Of a stretch of 64,000 nucleotides of DNA, positions 10,379-22,152 are shown in pieces. Within the stretch, counting starts at the first letter, position 1; the number at the start of each line of letters is the position of its first letter. Origin of the DNA: Cercophora sp. LCS_1 (Eukaryota; Ascomycota; Sordariomycetes; Sordariales; Lasiosphaeriaceae); NCBI GenBank assembly GCA_036250225.1, contig JAPZLL010000026.1, positions 372,001 through 436,000 of the forward strand, in the 5' to 3' direction. The position numbers were made by a program, and so were the translations under genes. The notes beneath the pieces were generated by a model, which saw only the letters and a program-made list of their open reading frames with translations, was not told where the DNA came from and ran no database searches.

Positions 10379-12860
10379 ATGTCCAACTTCGTTCCATTTC
10401 CCCTGGGCCAACAAGGAACTTGTGTCCCCTACCAGGTTGGCAGAGGTGGGCCGCCCTGGCGTTAAGATGATGGCTTAGAGGGGTATCCCACCTTCGCGGC
10501 CCAGACAGCAGGTTTGAATGACAGGGCCTGGTATCCACCATACTTCGAGGACCGATGGATACATAGTGACCTCTCTTTTCCCACGAACATCTCTGCGATA
10601 GCCCCTACGCCCCAACAAACCAATCAGTTCAGTTATCCCCTTGACTTTGTCAGCCCATTCCAAGGAGCTGTCTTGAGTAATGCGGCTTGCAACGCAACTC
10701 TTGGGCCTGACTCATTTGGCGGCATACTCCAGCCCAGCATTCGCCCTCAGCTCATTCACGCTCCGGGTTCGCTGCAACCCCAGTTTTGGGACGGTACCGA
10801 GGTAATCCCGCGGTATCAGCTTTCTGGGTATCACATTGATGAAGGCCCGGTTGCTCAAGGACCTCAAGTTCTGGCGGGATCCAACTCACAACGTCCGAAC
10901 AAAACGGCAAAGAAACGAAGGCCAGGGAGCAAGCAAGTTGAGGCAAGACGCCAAAGATCTAGCGGTCGTATAGACTGGGAAAAGATGAGGCCTTTGCTCT
11001 TCGAGTTGTCCACCAAACAAAACCTCACCCCTCGCGAGGTGGAAATAGCCATTGCCGCGAGAGGAATAATAATTTCGTAAGCAACACGTCGCCGAGAAAG
11101 ATTTTGGTTTGGTTTGGTGTCAGACGCCGTTCTGACCTTGCCTCAGGTACAAAACACTGGAGAAGCGCTTTACGAATCCCGAATGGCCGGAGTTCAAAAA
11201 GAATAACTCGGGCTTGCCCCACGTTCAAGGCCAGGCACCTCGCCGGCGGGCAGCCAGGGCTCTACCGCCGAGACAGAATCATCCAGCACACCGACTCACA
11301 AGAAGTCTTCTCTTATCATGGGCAAAAGCGCATGCCTCAGAGAACCCCGCAATCTGCCTATCACCGGCGGAAGCTTGTCGTTCAGACCCAATGGTTCAAG
11401 TTGATAGGATGTTAAGGTCTATCAGCAGTCTCGTCAAGGGGATGTTTGATCCCAAAAACTCGGCTGCTGTTTCGGCCCGCTGCACTTCCCCCTCGGGGTT
11501 CTGGCAAACGATACTTGACCAATGCACCGGCCTCTCCGGTATTGGCGGCATTCAACTGAAGCCAGAGAAGATCCAGTTCCTATGGAATCGACTTTTCAGT
11601 CAGCTTGAGAAGGCTGCGCATGAAGCACGCAACGTATCGTTCGTCGTTCTACTTTGGACGACATGCATGCGCTTTCTAGGGATGCGACTCATCATTGGAA
11701 CTAAATCCAGAGGAGCAGTGCTGCTGCTCCGATCTTTTCTCTTGGCACTCAGAGGGCATTTAACCGCAGCCGCGGGCGAGAGGGACGAACTCGTGATTAT
11801 ATTGGAATGCATTCTTAGGGTTTCCGTCTTAGAGCCACTGCATCTCAAGGCGATGCTCGGGGTGGCATGTTCGATGACAGCGGACACCCTGGGCCCCTTT
11901 CTCGGCTACCGCCATCCCCTGCTTGTGCAGATTACGTCGTCGCTCTGTGAGCACTGGAAGCTGAGCTCATCGGCTGCCGATGACTTTCTCGAACAGCAAA
12001 AGTCCGTTATCGACCAAATCAACATGGAGTCTCCCACTCCGAGCAACATTGAAGTGTTGTGTGACTTCACGGCGTCTCATCTACACATCAAACCAAACGA
12101 GACTCCCCAGTATGCCGAACTTCTTCACAGGCTGGCTTTGAGACACCTGAGATCGGGCCTAGCGAACCAAGGTTTGAGATACGATGGAGTCTCGAGGTCA
12201 CTGGCGTATTCGGTCGACCTGCTCGCCAGGTGTCAGCTTGACCCTGTCATTTGTGATAGGAAACACGATATCCCTGCGCGCGACCAGGCCTTCCAACACG
12301 TGGCTCAAACCATTGAAATGCTCCGGCATGGAGATTTGGACTGCAAGGTTCGGGCCGCGCACCTCTCCAAGAGACTCTCTATCTGGCTGAAAACGTTTGT
12401 CCCTGGCCGCAGCGTGGTCGGTGCAACACACAAGCTGAACAGGATGAAGGAGAAGGAGCAAAAACGTGTGACTTCGATGATACTGGCGCAGGTTGACGAA
12501 ATGCCGATTTGCAGGCCCGTATCACTGGACCCCCCGTGGCAGGGCAAGAATCCCCGACATGACCAAAGGGGTGAAAGAGAGCCAAGCCAGAAGAATCGCT
12601 GGCGAAGAAAGGTACGAGAACGGGAAAAAATGGCGGCTGCGAGTATTCTTGACAGTGGCGGGGCGGGAGACGTTCGCAGCGAGAAGATCAAGGGTCCTCC
12701 GGCTCCTCGAGTCGACAAAACCCGGAAAGTAAAAGGGCCAGCGTAGACCCCGGCAAGAAACACCAACCGGGCGTGTTTTCATTGTGGAGAGGCCTTTGCG
12801 TCAAGGAATCTCTTGTTTAGGCACAAGGAAAGCTGCCCTCAGCGTCCCCAGTGGACATGA
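10379..12860 (+). CDS. Clr5-like regulator with C-terminal zinc finger; possible in-frame stop
   Basis: Proposed exons are 10379-10445, 10509-11076 and 11147 onward. The second intron (70 bp, GTAAGC donor) is well supported because it joins two halves of a Clr5-like motif: WEKMRPLLFEL...LTPREVEIA before it and YKTLEKRF..PEWPEFKKN after it. The first exon and its intron are uncertain (an alternative join is 10435/10505). The long middle part is helical and unrecognised. The frame meets TAG at 12744-12746, but the same frame then encodes CFHCGEAFASRNLLFRHK.SCP, a knuckle-like zinc finger common at the C-terminus of such fungal proteins, ending with TGA at 12858-12860. Either a 135-bp intron (12612-12746, GTACGA donor) removes the TAG, or this allele carries a nonsense change. 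The role, probably DNA or chromatin binding, is inferred. Confidence 0.6.
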
Positions 12861-13095
12861 CAAGGTCGAAGTCGTCCCGAAGACTGCCCGTGTGTTTTCC
12901 GAGGACGATCGAGCGCACCCTAGGGAAGTGAAGACAGCGTAGTATGAGTTGGATGTCTTTTTATTTACCTAATCCAGGCATCAGATTGAATTTCAAATAT
13001 AAAATGGTATCTCTAGTGTGCTTGCGCATCCTTGTACTGCGCCTTTCGCCAAACGCCATTTTAAACATCATCCTCGTCCCATCCAAAACATTAGG

Positions 13096-14433
13096 TCATG
13101 AACGTATCGTCGGTGTTGAAAGCGGAGACCAGTCCCTGTCAACACCATCGCCGTCTCCCATGGCAAGCTCCCACTGCCTATCCCGCGGCTCCCTCCTCCC
13201 ACTCGCGAAGGATCGCTGATCACTTCTGTCGCCCATCTCAATATCTCTCTCGGTAAAAGACACTTCTGACGTCGAAATAGCCATGCCGATAGTCCTGACA
13301 GTCCCACCGCTCGTGTTCCGCGAATGTGTTGGCGAGTGGCAGTCCGTCGGCGGGGCATTACTGTGCTTTGTGCTCGGTCTCGTGGGGTGCGAGTTGAATT
13401 GGGAGCCCGACGTCGTTGAGTTCGTCTGGTCCCTTCCGGTTATATACAGGAAGAATCTGGGGAAAGTGGGCATGCATCCCACAACAACGGTACCGCAGTA
13501 CTCGACCATGGTCCAGATGCCAACTTTTGTGATCAGCCACGTCAGATCGGGATCTGTGTCCTCGAGGAGTGGTACCCGGACAACGACTCCGACGGCGGCG
13601 ATAGCACATGTCAACAAACCGACGCCAAAGACAGCTGAGACGCCGAGCTTTTGCTTCAAGGTGAGTTGAAGGTTCCAAACCGCCCAGATTGGGGTGATCA
13701 AAATGCCCAGGTCGAGAAGGAGGTTTGCTGCCCCCTGGGACATGATGGCGGCTGAGACGTTGATACAGTGGCCTTCCAGCAGGGGATTCCACGTCTTTTC
13801 GCGTGGGATGCATTGGAAGGTAAAGGTGAAGATGGCCGAGATGTAGTATGCAGCGCAGAGGAAGATGAGGATGTGGATGCTCCAGAATGTGGCATCTCTG
13901 ACTTGGCCGGGACAGAAGAGCCTCCTGAACTGGAAAAGGATGGACCATTTGGCCATCAGCATGGTTGGTGCGTTGGTGATTTCGGCGAGATAGCTCAGCT
14001 AGATGCGGTCAGCAGGTACTCTCTCTAGGCTCTCTTCGTCCCTGAGGATCATGCTCACTTACCCAGGACAGATGCGGGACCTCCACCAACCGCACGTCCC
14101 AAAGATGTCTGGAGAAGCCATCCTTGGAGACTTGGATGAAGATCGAGTCCCATCCGATAATACCAACTGTTGCAACAATTGCAAAGTCTGCTTGCCATCA
14201 GCAATTTTCACAGCTTCACCAAAGCCAACAAACTCACACTCCTCCGCACGCATCTCCCGCAAAACAAACCCCTTGGTAAAGATGCGAATTCCCAACGCCG
14301 TCGTCATCAACACCATGGTCGCAACACCCACGCCAAAAACTGTCGAATGCAGCGTCTCGGGATCATCAAAATTCGACGTCTGCCCCGGCGGGGGCATCAT
14401 CGCCGGGATATCCTCAAGCTTGAACGTCGCCAT
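13096..14433 (-). CDS. Rhodopsin-domain (Pth11-like) seven-helix integral membrane protein
   Basis: Three exons, 14433-14238, 14187-14063 and 13998-13096, give 407 residues. Introns are 50 and 64 bp with GTGAGT and GTAAGT donors. Joining them restores the family pattern: an extracellular N-terminus, helix 1 (VFGVGVATMVLMTTALGIRIF), a basic first loop, then YFAIVATVGIIGWDSI, the RHLWDVRL motif, a conserved Trp-Leu junction, and further helices ending near GTVVVGCMPTFPRFF. The last ~120 residues are a polar cytoplasmic tail rich in Ser and Thr. This family is very expanded in filamentous fungi; a few members sense surface cues, but most ligands are unknown. The start ATG at 14433 is the first in frame. 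Confidence 0.88.
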
Positions 14434-16174
14434 GATCGTTACGCCGTCGCCGTCTCAATTATCGACGCTCATTGTGAATGAGCCAGTGACATGTCGACGG
14501 AGAATTTTGGCAGCACGGACTCGAAAAGCAAGCAGAAAACAAAACAATGAAATCCAAAAAGCTGGGAATTCCGGGGAACCCTGCAAGGATAAGGTAAGTT
14601 TTTCTCTCTTTCCTTTTGAGAACGAAAACGCGGTTGACGGAAACTCGGCAATCAAATGATAAAAAGGGGGTTCGCGGCCTGGGGGATTATGACTCTCGCG
14701 GCGGTCCCAAAAACCCGGGCCAGTGAGCTGTCTCGGAGGCCCTTTCGGCGGACGCCGGCGCAGCCGCCCAGAGCGGCGAAAACGGTTCCCTCCCGGCCCA
14801 TTGGCTGCGGCCCGCGTGGGGCAGCACAGCACAGCGCCAACGTCGTCACTCAGCCCATTGCCCGTGGTTCATTTTCTTTTCCCCCCTCTTTCTTTCTGGG
14901 CTGTGTGATGCAAGCTTTGGTTTCTGTACCCCGCCACCACTGGAACCACAACAGCGTGCTGCATGTTCTGTTTCGGGCACGCCACCGGTGATTCGAGGCT
15001 TTTTGATGCCCTCGTCGCAGCGGAGCCGGGATGTCTGATTTGTTGGCTTTTGGAGCCTGGCAACCCCAAAATCTGGGCGTGCCGACCTTGTCGCGCTGAA
15101 TGCTGCATTTGAACCTTGAGCGTGTTGTGATATCAAGACAAAGTTATAGTGATTCAGCAAGCCGTATTTTCTTTTAGAGCTCTATTTTTCGCACACCCCT
15201 TTTTTTGTTTTGACACACCGCGCCCACAAACAACCCTGGCCTTTGGCGGCGCCACTAAAGCCAACTAGTACCACATTTTAGCCTCTACCCCTTCTAAAAA
15301 GGCATTGATAATTGATCAATTGGGGTATTTGGAATTTTAAATATGTATTTGGTTTAATAAAAACACATCAACAATTTCAGACTGGAGTGGAAGTGGTATC
15401 CCAAAGGCATACGGAAATATTGGCGGGCCAGGGTTATGTGTCGACGCGGTGTGCCAGAAACAAAAATGGGGTGTGCGAAAAATAGAGCTCTTCTTTTATG
15501 AGCGAATCGGCTTCTTCTGCGAGAAGGTCGGGGTGCTTGCATGTTTTGCTGGTCTCGCATTTCCTTCCACACCTGTGCCTTGCACCACTCACCTTTGCCG
15601 CACATGTGCTGCATTTACCCCCACGATCCCGCCGGATGAGGCTCGTTTGAATTTCAGCCTTACAGGTACCAAGGTTTCGACTTGACCACTCACACGCGGA
15701 AGAAGAGCTTCACTGGTGGTTGCGTGCCAGGAGACTGATAACATTTGCTTTGGGTACAATATCTTCAGGGAAGTCCACCACTTTGAGGGCCGACGGCTGG
15801 AGATAACAAGGAAATCGGCCCACGATTTGATTGCGGAAGCCCAGCTTTGGCAGAAGGCCAGACTGGGCATGGGTGAGGGGATTGTGTATTTCAGGAAATA
15901 CCGGCTTCGTTGACACGAACCGCTCAGTCTGAACTTCATGACCGCACCATGGCTTCATCATGCGTTGACAACAGCGAAGCACTTCGATCTTGAAGGAACC
16001 ACCTTGTTCATGATTCCAGCTCCAAAAATGAATATTCAACTGTTACGAAGAATTAAAGAATCTAATAGGCGTCGGCCTGTCTAAGAACGAGTGTGCTGTA
16101 AGTATACAAAGTCATCAAGTCATCAGTCGTCATGTCCTCCCTATCACATTCTATCCCACCAACAGTCTGGAAAA
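14434..16174. other. Intergenic region holding one MITE and no supported gene
   Basis: About 1.7 kb. Short open frames on both strands (for example 15710-16039 minus) lack domains and splice logic. The clear content is the inverted-repeat element at 15177-15490, whose core is AT-rich. The rest is unremarkable. Confidence 0.6.
15177..15490. mobile_element. MITE-like non-autonomous DNA transposon, 314 bp, hAT-type target duplication
   Basis: The two ends are inverted repeats about 65 bp long (15177-15241 and 15426-15490). The outermost 23 bp are identical and begin GAGCTCTATTTTTCGC; the inner part has roughly a dozen mismatches and ends with a shared CCCTGGCC. The element is flanked directly by an 8-bp duplication, TTCTTTTA, at 15169-15176 and 15491-15498. 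The 184-bp core is AT-rich with no coding capacity. An 8-bp target duplication is typical of hAT transposases (P elements also give 8 bp); no transposase gene is in the window, so movement in trans is inferred. Because the outer repeat contains a palindrome, the exact end could shift by a base. Confidence 0.88.
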
Positions 16175-17641
16175 TCAAACCACATCCCGTCTCTTCCCTG
16201 TTTCACTTTCAGCTTGCATGAGCTCTCTCAGGATCTCCAATCCCTCTTCCCTATCTTCCTCGTTCCTGATATCCAACCCCCACACCAACAAGAATGGTGC
16301 TTCTCCCCGGTAATTGTGATGCAGCCAGACCCTCTCTTGTCGGGTATACTTGGCGATCCACCTTGTCTTTCCCTGAGCCACGGCACTCCTCTCACTCTTT
16401 TCTTCCTGTACGGCACCGTGCACCACATCATGTGTGCCAACTTCCCTTGCGTCATCCACTTCCGCGACATTCTCTTCGACGGCGGGGTTCTCAGCCTCTC
16501 TCTCACTCTCCAGCCTCACCACCCTCTCAACCGCTCTCTGAAGCTCCCTCTCAACTTCGTGCCCAAACTCAAGCGAGTGATCTTCAATCAAACCAACGTC
16601 GTCTTGCTCAACACCTCTCTCCACGACAATCCCACTGGGTTGCTCCTTCCCTTTCTCAACCTCCCTTCTGGCCTCAACCTCCCTCTCAACAACGATTTCC
16701 CTCGGGCGCCTCTCAACCCCCTCAATCTGAATCTTAATCACCCCCTCCTCCTGCTCCTCCTCCCCAACCCGATCAGGCGTAAGCGGCGGCGTATCCAACG
16801 CCCTCATAGCCTTTTGCACCGGCAACTCAGGCAACGGCTTCCACTTGATTCCCTCGCCTTCCCTCCGTCCACTCCCACCCCTATTCCCATCAACACTACT
16901 CCCCCCACTCGCATTCGAAGGCGTCCTCAACGGCGCAGGCCTCAAATCCACATCCCCCTCCAACTCAGCCGGCAACTCGACCGGCTCTTGCTGCTGCTGC
17001 TGCTGCGGCGGCGCATGTCTCGCCACCGTCTCCCCCGACAATCTTGTTGCTTCATCCTCGTTCTCATCCTCACCCTCCTTTTGCGGTGAATACGTCGAAC
17101 TCGGACTGTTCAACCCCGCCAGCGCCTCTGGGTATAAATCAATCCACTGCGTGACGCGACTATCCCCGCTCTTTTGCGGTTTCAGCGCCGCAGGCGTCAA
17201 CAGCTCCTCGAATTCAGGGGGAGGCGGCACGCGACCGCCGCCGAGGTGGGCGATTTTGATGATGTGTTGCTCTGTCGAGGGGTAGGGCGGGTCTTCTTCT
17301 TGGTGTTTTGCGGACCTTTAGCTCGTCAGTATCAACAGACAGGATTGGGAGAGAAAAAAAAAAAGAAAAAAAAAAAGGAGGAAAGGGACCTACCGAGTCG
17401 AATTCGACCGCTTCATCCAGTCGCGCACCCGCTGCGTCGGTTTCTTGATCTTGGAGGTCGAACTGCTCCTGAACAGCGACGGATCGAGGTTTAAAGGACG
17501 GTTACGCTCGCTGCCAGCCGAGGGGAGCGTGTACAGCAGCGCGTCGAGCGATGCGTCGGGCGCCATCATGCCTGCGCGACGAGGGGAGGTGGGGTTCGAG
17601 TTGGACTCGGGGATCGTTTCCATGGGTCTGAAGCCAAACAT
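16175..17641 (-). CDS. Acidic, mostly disordered fungal protein of unknown function
   Basis: Two exons, 17641-17394 and 17315-16175, give 462 residues. The 78-bp intron has a GTAGGT donor and contains long pyrimidine runs. The start is the ATG at 17641 in a CCAAAATG context; the open frame extends upstream without a better start. The N-terminal part is Ser/Pro-rich, followed by a glutamine run (near residue 195) and a long Glu/Arg/Val-rich stretch that may be coiled. The C-terminal ~60 residues look conserved and folded (KTRWIAKYTRQERVW, HHNYRGEAPFLLVWGLDI, then an acidic helix). I do not recognise the family. It could be a fungal lineage-specific nuclear or cortical protein; nothing in the neighbours helps. 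Confidence 0.7.
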
Positions 17642-18471
17642 TTTGGCGTTGTATTCTGTGGCGATGAAGATGATGCATGCGGTGCAGGGAAAACAAAACG
17701 AAAGCGAGGGGCGGGTGTACCCGCGACGGTGGAACCGAGGGGTGTTTATTGAAATGTCACGTTTCACGGAAGCAGAATCAAAAAAAAAACTCCATGAGCT
17801 TCTTCTTTTGGGACAGACGGACACCTCCATAATGGAGGGGTTGGTTTCATGTGAGCCCCGTTTGGGCTTGCAGCCATCCTACGCACATTTCAGGAGTCTG
17901 GTTGCTTCTTGGGGATCTTGGCTTGTTCTTTTTGGACGGTGGCGGTGTGATGGCCAATCCAAGGGCTTGGGTCGTCGAAACATCCGTGAGGTGTTTCAAA
18001 ACGTCTTGGTGCGAGAGCCAATCAGAGAGGTGTGCCCGCGGACTCGGAACCCCTGTTTCAACGTGAGCCATGTTTTTTTCTTCTTTCCGAGGGGGAAAAA
18101 AAAGATGAGGGAAAACGACTGCCTCACAAAGACGGAGCTTTTTACCTAACTCAGGCGCTGAAATACCTGATTGTGAAGGAGGGACATCAGCCAGACCGTG
18201 GTTCGCGACATGGAGGGACCACGCGTCACACTCTTTGCGCCGTCGAGTTGACACCAAATCGTCAAATAACTACCTATGTGGAACGCCAGAACTTCGTCTA
18301 GAATATCTAGAATCCACTGACTAAATTGATCTCACTATCAGACGCTCCTGGAAAGTGCGGGTATCGTATGCCATGCATCCATAATTGCGCCTTATCCGCC
18401 TGCCCATAACCTTGTGTTCATCCGTGTGCCAAACTCCAAAACCGTAAACAACCTATGGCCCCGCAACCTGC
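17642..18471. other. Intergenic region without a supported gene
   Basis: Only short frames occur here. The region lies between the start of the acidic protein gene and the 3' end of TAF11 and probably holds a promoter and a 3' untranslated region. Confidence 0.5.
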
Positions 18472-19567
18472 TCAAAGAAAGATCCTTCTACCGCCGGTGC
18501 GCGGCGGGAATCTGTCCACGCCATTGTGTTGCTGCCGGTTCCAAGTCGCCTGTACACCGACGCCACCGCCTTCATATGACATCTTATACCGTCTCACAGC
18601 CTCACGGAGATGCTCCGGTCGAAGAGGCCCCATTCGATCCTCCTCGAACTTCTTGGCAATCTGTGCTAGCGGGTCGTCTGGATCGGGCGATGTGCCAGCC
18701 GAGCCTGGAGGTGTAGGGAGGTCCGTCTGCTTCTCGCCGGTTTTCGCGCACCATTCGGCCCGCACTTTGCGCGCAGCTTCAACGATGTCCCCAGCGTGCA
18801 ACTTGGCGACGGCACGCATGCCAATGACGACGTTCTCGGTCACGGACTGCGAAATGGTTGCGTTGACGAGCTATGAGTAAAGAGTTAGCCAATAGACTAA
18901 GGACAACCAAGAGACAGAACCATACCCTGCGGACGCCGGCTTTGCTGAAGTTGGAGGCTCGCCAGTTCTCGAAACGATCGAATTGCTCGGGAGACAACGC
19001 GTTGATGAGCATGCCCCTCAGTCGGTGCTCTTCCTCCTTTTGTTCCTTGGTCATGGTGCTGGTCGTCGCCGCGACCTCAGTAGGGCCATCGTCGTCACCT
19101 TCACCCTCCTCATTGCCCGGAGCACCTGCCGCGCTCTTTGCGCCTCGGCCGCCGCCATCGCTAACCCCGCTGACAGCCGTGGGTGCCTTCCCGCCGGCAA
19201 CTGATGGGGTTTGCTCACGAGCCTTTTCGGCCTTGGACTTGCGGCCTCGCTTCTTCTTGGGCGGTGCCGCGGCACTAACTTGGCTACCAACAAGACTCAT
19301 CGAATCGAGATCCATCGAGGGTGAGCGCGCGTCCAAGGGTGTGCCGATTTCGTCAGGCGGAAAAGAGGTTTGTCGCAGAGGATGGGCGGACCCAGCAGCC
19401 GAGCTGATGGACATGGTCGATGGCTTGCGTCGCTTGAGGGCTGGGGTGGAGCCGCCCTCGGCACCGCGTTTCTTTCCCGTCATCGTATTGATCGGCGGGA
19501 GCTGCGTGTGGGAGAGATGCGGAGGAGAGTGGGCGGCCGAAGGCTGGTTGTACGGTGGCGAGGCCAT
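18472..19567 (-). CDS. TAF11: Transcription initiation factor TFIID subunit 11 (TAF11)
   Basis: Two exons, 19567-18926 and 18870-18472 (55-bp intron, GTATGG donor, TAG acceptor), give 346 residues. The C-terminal half is the TAF11 histone-fold: LRGMLINALSPEQFDRFENWRA, then FSKAGVRRLVNATISQSV across the intron, then the helix IGMRAVAKLHAGDIVEAAR and the closing GPLRPEHLREAVRRYK. TAF11 pairs with TAF13 inside TFIID and supports TBP loading at promoters. The first ~170 residues are a Ser/Ala/Gly-rich extension with basic patches (KKRGAE, KKKRGRKSK) that can act as nuclear localisation signals. The tail after the histone fold (about 30 residues, basic) is not part of the known domain and its end is less certain. 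Confidence 0.93.
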
Positions 19568-20649
19568 CTTGTCGGACAGGGCAAGAAGGCAGGCAGAACC
19601 TGGACGTTCGACGAAGCGAGGTGGAGGCGTTGCTGCGGGTTCAGGGACCGCGAGCCACTGCCGTTCCGCGAACGGAGCTAAATAATTGAGTGTTTCTTCG
19701 GGAGTTTGCTTCTTGCCGATATTGCTGTCGGAAGCGATTGGAAATGGTTAGATTGACGAGGGGAAGCGCAGACGCAACGAAGCAAGTTGCAGCGAGGAAA
19801 GTTGCAGGCTGAGAAATCGAGAATTGGCGTGGCAGCTGAGCAAACGCAGTTGGCCTGTGCGCTCAGCGGCTTGTCTGCTCCCTGCAAGCCACCAAGTGGT
19901 GTGACGAAAGAGTCCGACTCTAAACCTGGGATGGGACAAAAAAGACCACATACCTAATTTACCAACGCAGCATCAAACGGTTTTGAGGCATAGTATATTT
20001 TTTAATAGGCATACAAAATATCTTTAATACGTGTTTAAAGCCATATTTAAAGGTATATAGAGCATTTTAAATGCCTTCAAAAATGTATTTAGGGCCTTTT
20101 ACGAAAGAATACCTGTTCCTTCTTTTTCGTGCATGTAGTGATTTTTGTAGAATGCATTTTAGTAGTCGCTCTCTATCTTCACATCGCTTGGCCACCAAGC
20201 GCGTCTGCTTGGCGGCTGCAGCCCCACCTGGAGAAAGTGTGGGGCTTGAGGCAAACGATGGTCAACGAAAAAGAACAATGCAAACGCCCATATTGGGTTT
20301 GAAGTTTATTGATTGAGCTTTCCCAGATCGAAATATCCATCCTGTAGGCCTCAATTCCTATGTCGATAAAAGCGCAGTCTTTTTTGACCCAAAGATCGCC
20401 ATCACTCTGCATGAGAGCCGCTCTCCGACCCTTGACGTCAAGCCGATAAGATAAGCGGCGCCCGTTCCAACACCCTGGTTTGCGCCATCCGAGCCCGGGG
20501 TTCCAAAATTTCACCTCGTCGGAGGACTGGGGGTGCTCATCCGCCCCGCCCTTGGTCATGGCATGATTCTGGGGCTATTCCTGAGCCGCCTCCATATCGC
20601 ACATCGAACTTTCTATCACATCTTCTCCCTCTTAACACAGACACTCACA
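19568..20649. other. Divergent intergenic region with an AT-rich imperfect palindrome
   Basis: This separates TAF11 from GTP cyclohydrolase I. A strongly AT-rich patch at about 19975-20100 is bounded by inverted copies of TTTTGA(A)GGCAT (19981-19991 and 20071-20082). Two adjacent small hairpins follow: CCACCAAGC/GCTTGGCGG near 20190-20215, and AGCCCCAC/GTGGGGCT near 20219-20246. No gene is supported. Confidence 0.5.
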
Positions 20650-21654
20650 ATGGGTCAGCTCGAGCCAATTACCGACTCAGACAACCTCTCGGTCTCGTCT
20701 GCCAACGGCGAGGGGAAAAGGCGCAGCAAGAAGAGCAAGGATGGCCGAGACAAGAACAGCAAGAAGCGCGCCCACGCCGACGACGACAAGCCCTCCGATT
20801 TGAATGGCACCCGTCAGACCGCCGAGCGCCGATCCAGCGTTAGCAAGCCCGCCCGAGACTTCCGCGACAAACCCGAGCCCTCCCCCAAGAAGAAGAAGAA
20901 GAGAAAGACGGCCGACGATGTCATTGCTGAGCCCTCCACGCGGTCCCCGAGCCCCGTCATCGACTTTGATGGCCTTAGTCGGCCCAGTCGCGGGACAAGG
21001 GAACGCTTGGAGGAGAGCGCCGAGCAGAAGGACGAGCGCATGGAGAAGATGAAGGGCGCCGTCCGAACTCTCCTTGAGTGCGTCGGTGAGGATCCCAACA
21101 GGGAGGGGCTCCTTGCGACCCCCGAGCGCTATGCCAAGGCCATGCTCTTCTTCACCAAGGGGTACCAGGAGAACGTGCGAGACATTGTCAATGGCGCCAT
21201 CTTCCAGGAGGGTCACAATGAGATGGTCATTGTCAAGGACATCGAAGTCTTCAGGTGAGCCCCGGTTTCGGCGCAAGTGTCCGGACGACTGTCGCTAACT
21301 TTGCACCACAGCATGTGTGAGCATCATCTTGTCCCCTTTAATGGCAAGATGCATATTGGATACATCCCGAACAACGCCGTCATCGGCATTTCCAAGCTGC
21401 CGCGCATCGCCGAGCTGTTTGCTCGACGCCTGCAGATTCAGGAGCGCCTGACCAAAGAGGTCGCCAACGTCATCATGGAGGTGCTCCAGCCTCAGGGCGT
21501 AGCCGTCGTCATGGAATCCAGCCATTTGTGCATGGTCATGCGCGGTGTCCAGAAGACGACAACCAGCACCATCACGAGCTGCGTGTTAGGATGCTTTGAG
21601 CAGAGAGAGAAGACCAGGAACGAGTTCCTGAGTCTCATTGGTGTTAACCGTTAA
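20650..21654 (+). CDS. FOL2: GTP cyclohydrolase I
   Basis: Two exons, 20650-21254 and 21312-21654 (57-bp intron, GTGAGC donor, GCTAAC branch point, CAG acceptor), give 315 residues. The enzyme turns GTP into 7,8-dihydroneopterin triphosphate, the first step of folate and pterin synthesis. The catalytic domain starts near residue 130 (GAVRTLLECVGEDPNREGLLATPERYAKAM). The intron splits Ser from MCEHHLVPF, which carries the first zinc Cys and His; the second zinc Cys is in SSHLCMVMRG. The end (TRNEFLSLI) is the usual C-terminus. The N-terminal ~120 residues are a charged extension with lysine runs (KRRSKKSKDG, PKKKKKRKTA), absent from bacterial FolE and probably disordered; it could serve nuclear targeting or regulation. 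Confidence 0.95.
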
Positions 21655-22152
21655 TTATGGAGGCGCGCGCAGCATGGGATACCGTTCAACAAGACCACTT
21701 CAACATCATACATCATTCAACAAGACACAAACACGGGTTTATCCCCGGCGGCAGCGATGCCGGGTGGCATTTTCGAGGCTTTTCGGTGTTTGTATCTTTA
21801 GGTTGGCGTTTCACATTTACGGCGTTTAGGAGAGAGCAAAATGTGGCACATAGGATCATCGGGCGGATCTCAACATCGAGTGGTGGTTTTCTATAGTGTG
21901 GAATTGGTTTGGCTATCTGACTTACGGCGTTGTTTCAACACGGCATCAGCACCCCGTTTAGGGGTTCTCTCCATACCAAGCGCGAGAAGACCACGATCAT
22001 GTATACAGCGAGTCAGATAGATACCCATCAAGGGATTGCTCAGCAGCTATCGGGCGTGACTAGCCCTAGTGGGTGCGCCTGTGGGCGGTGTGAGGCATGG
22101 TCGACATCTACACGACCGGACTGAAGCACCGGTCCCATTTCCACAGCCCCGA
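21655..22152. other. Convergent intergenic region
   Basis: About 0.5 kb between the 3' ends of GTP cyclohydrolase I and thymidylate kinase. No gene, RNA or repeat is seen. Confidence 0.55.

Noticed and set aside
9849..10478. 209-codon frame upstream of the Clr5-like gene
   Set aside because: No recognisable motif and not joinable in phase to the supported exons; codon content looks random.
15354..16039. Short minus-strand frames next to the MITE as possible transposase remnants
   Set aside because: They show no transposase motif and partly run through the inverted repeat itself.
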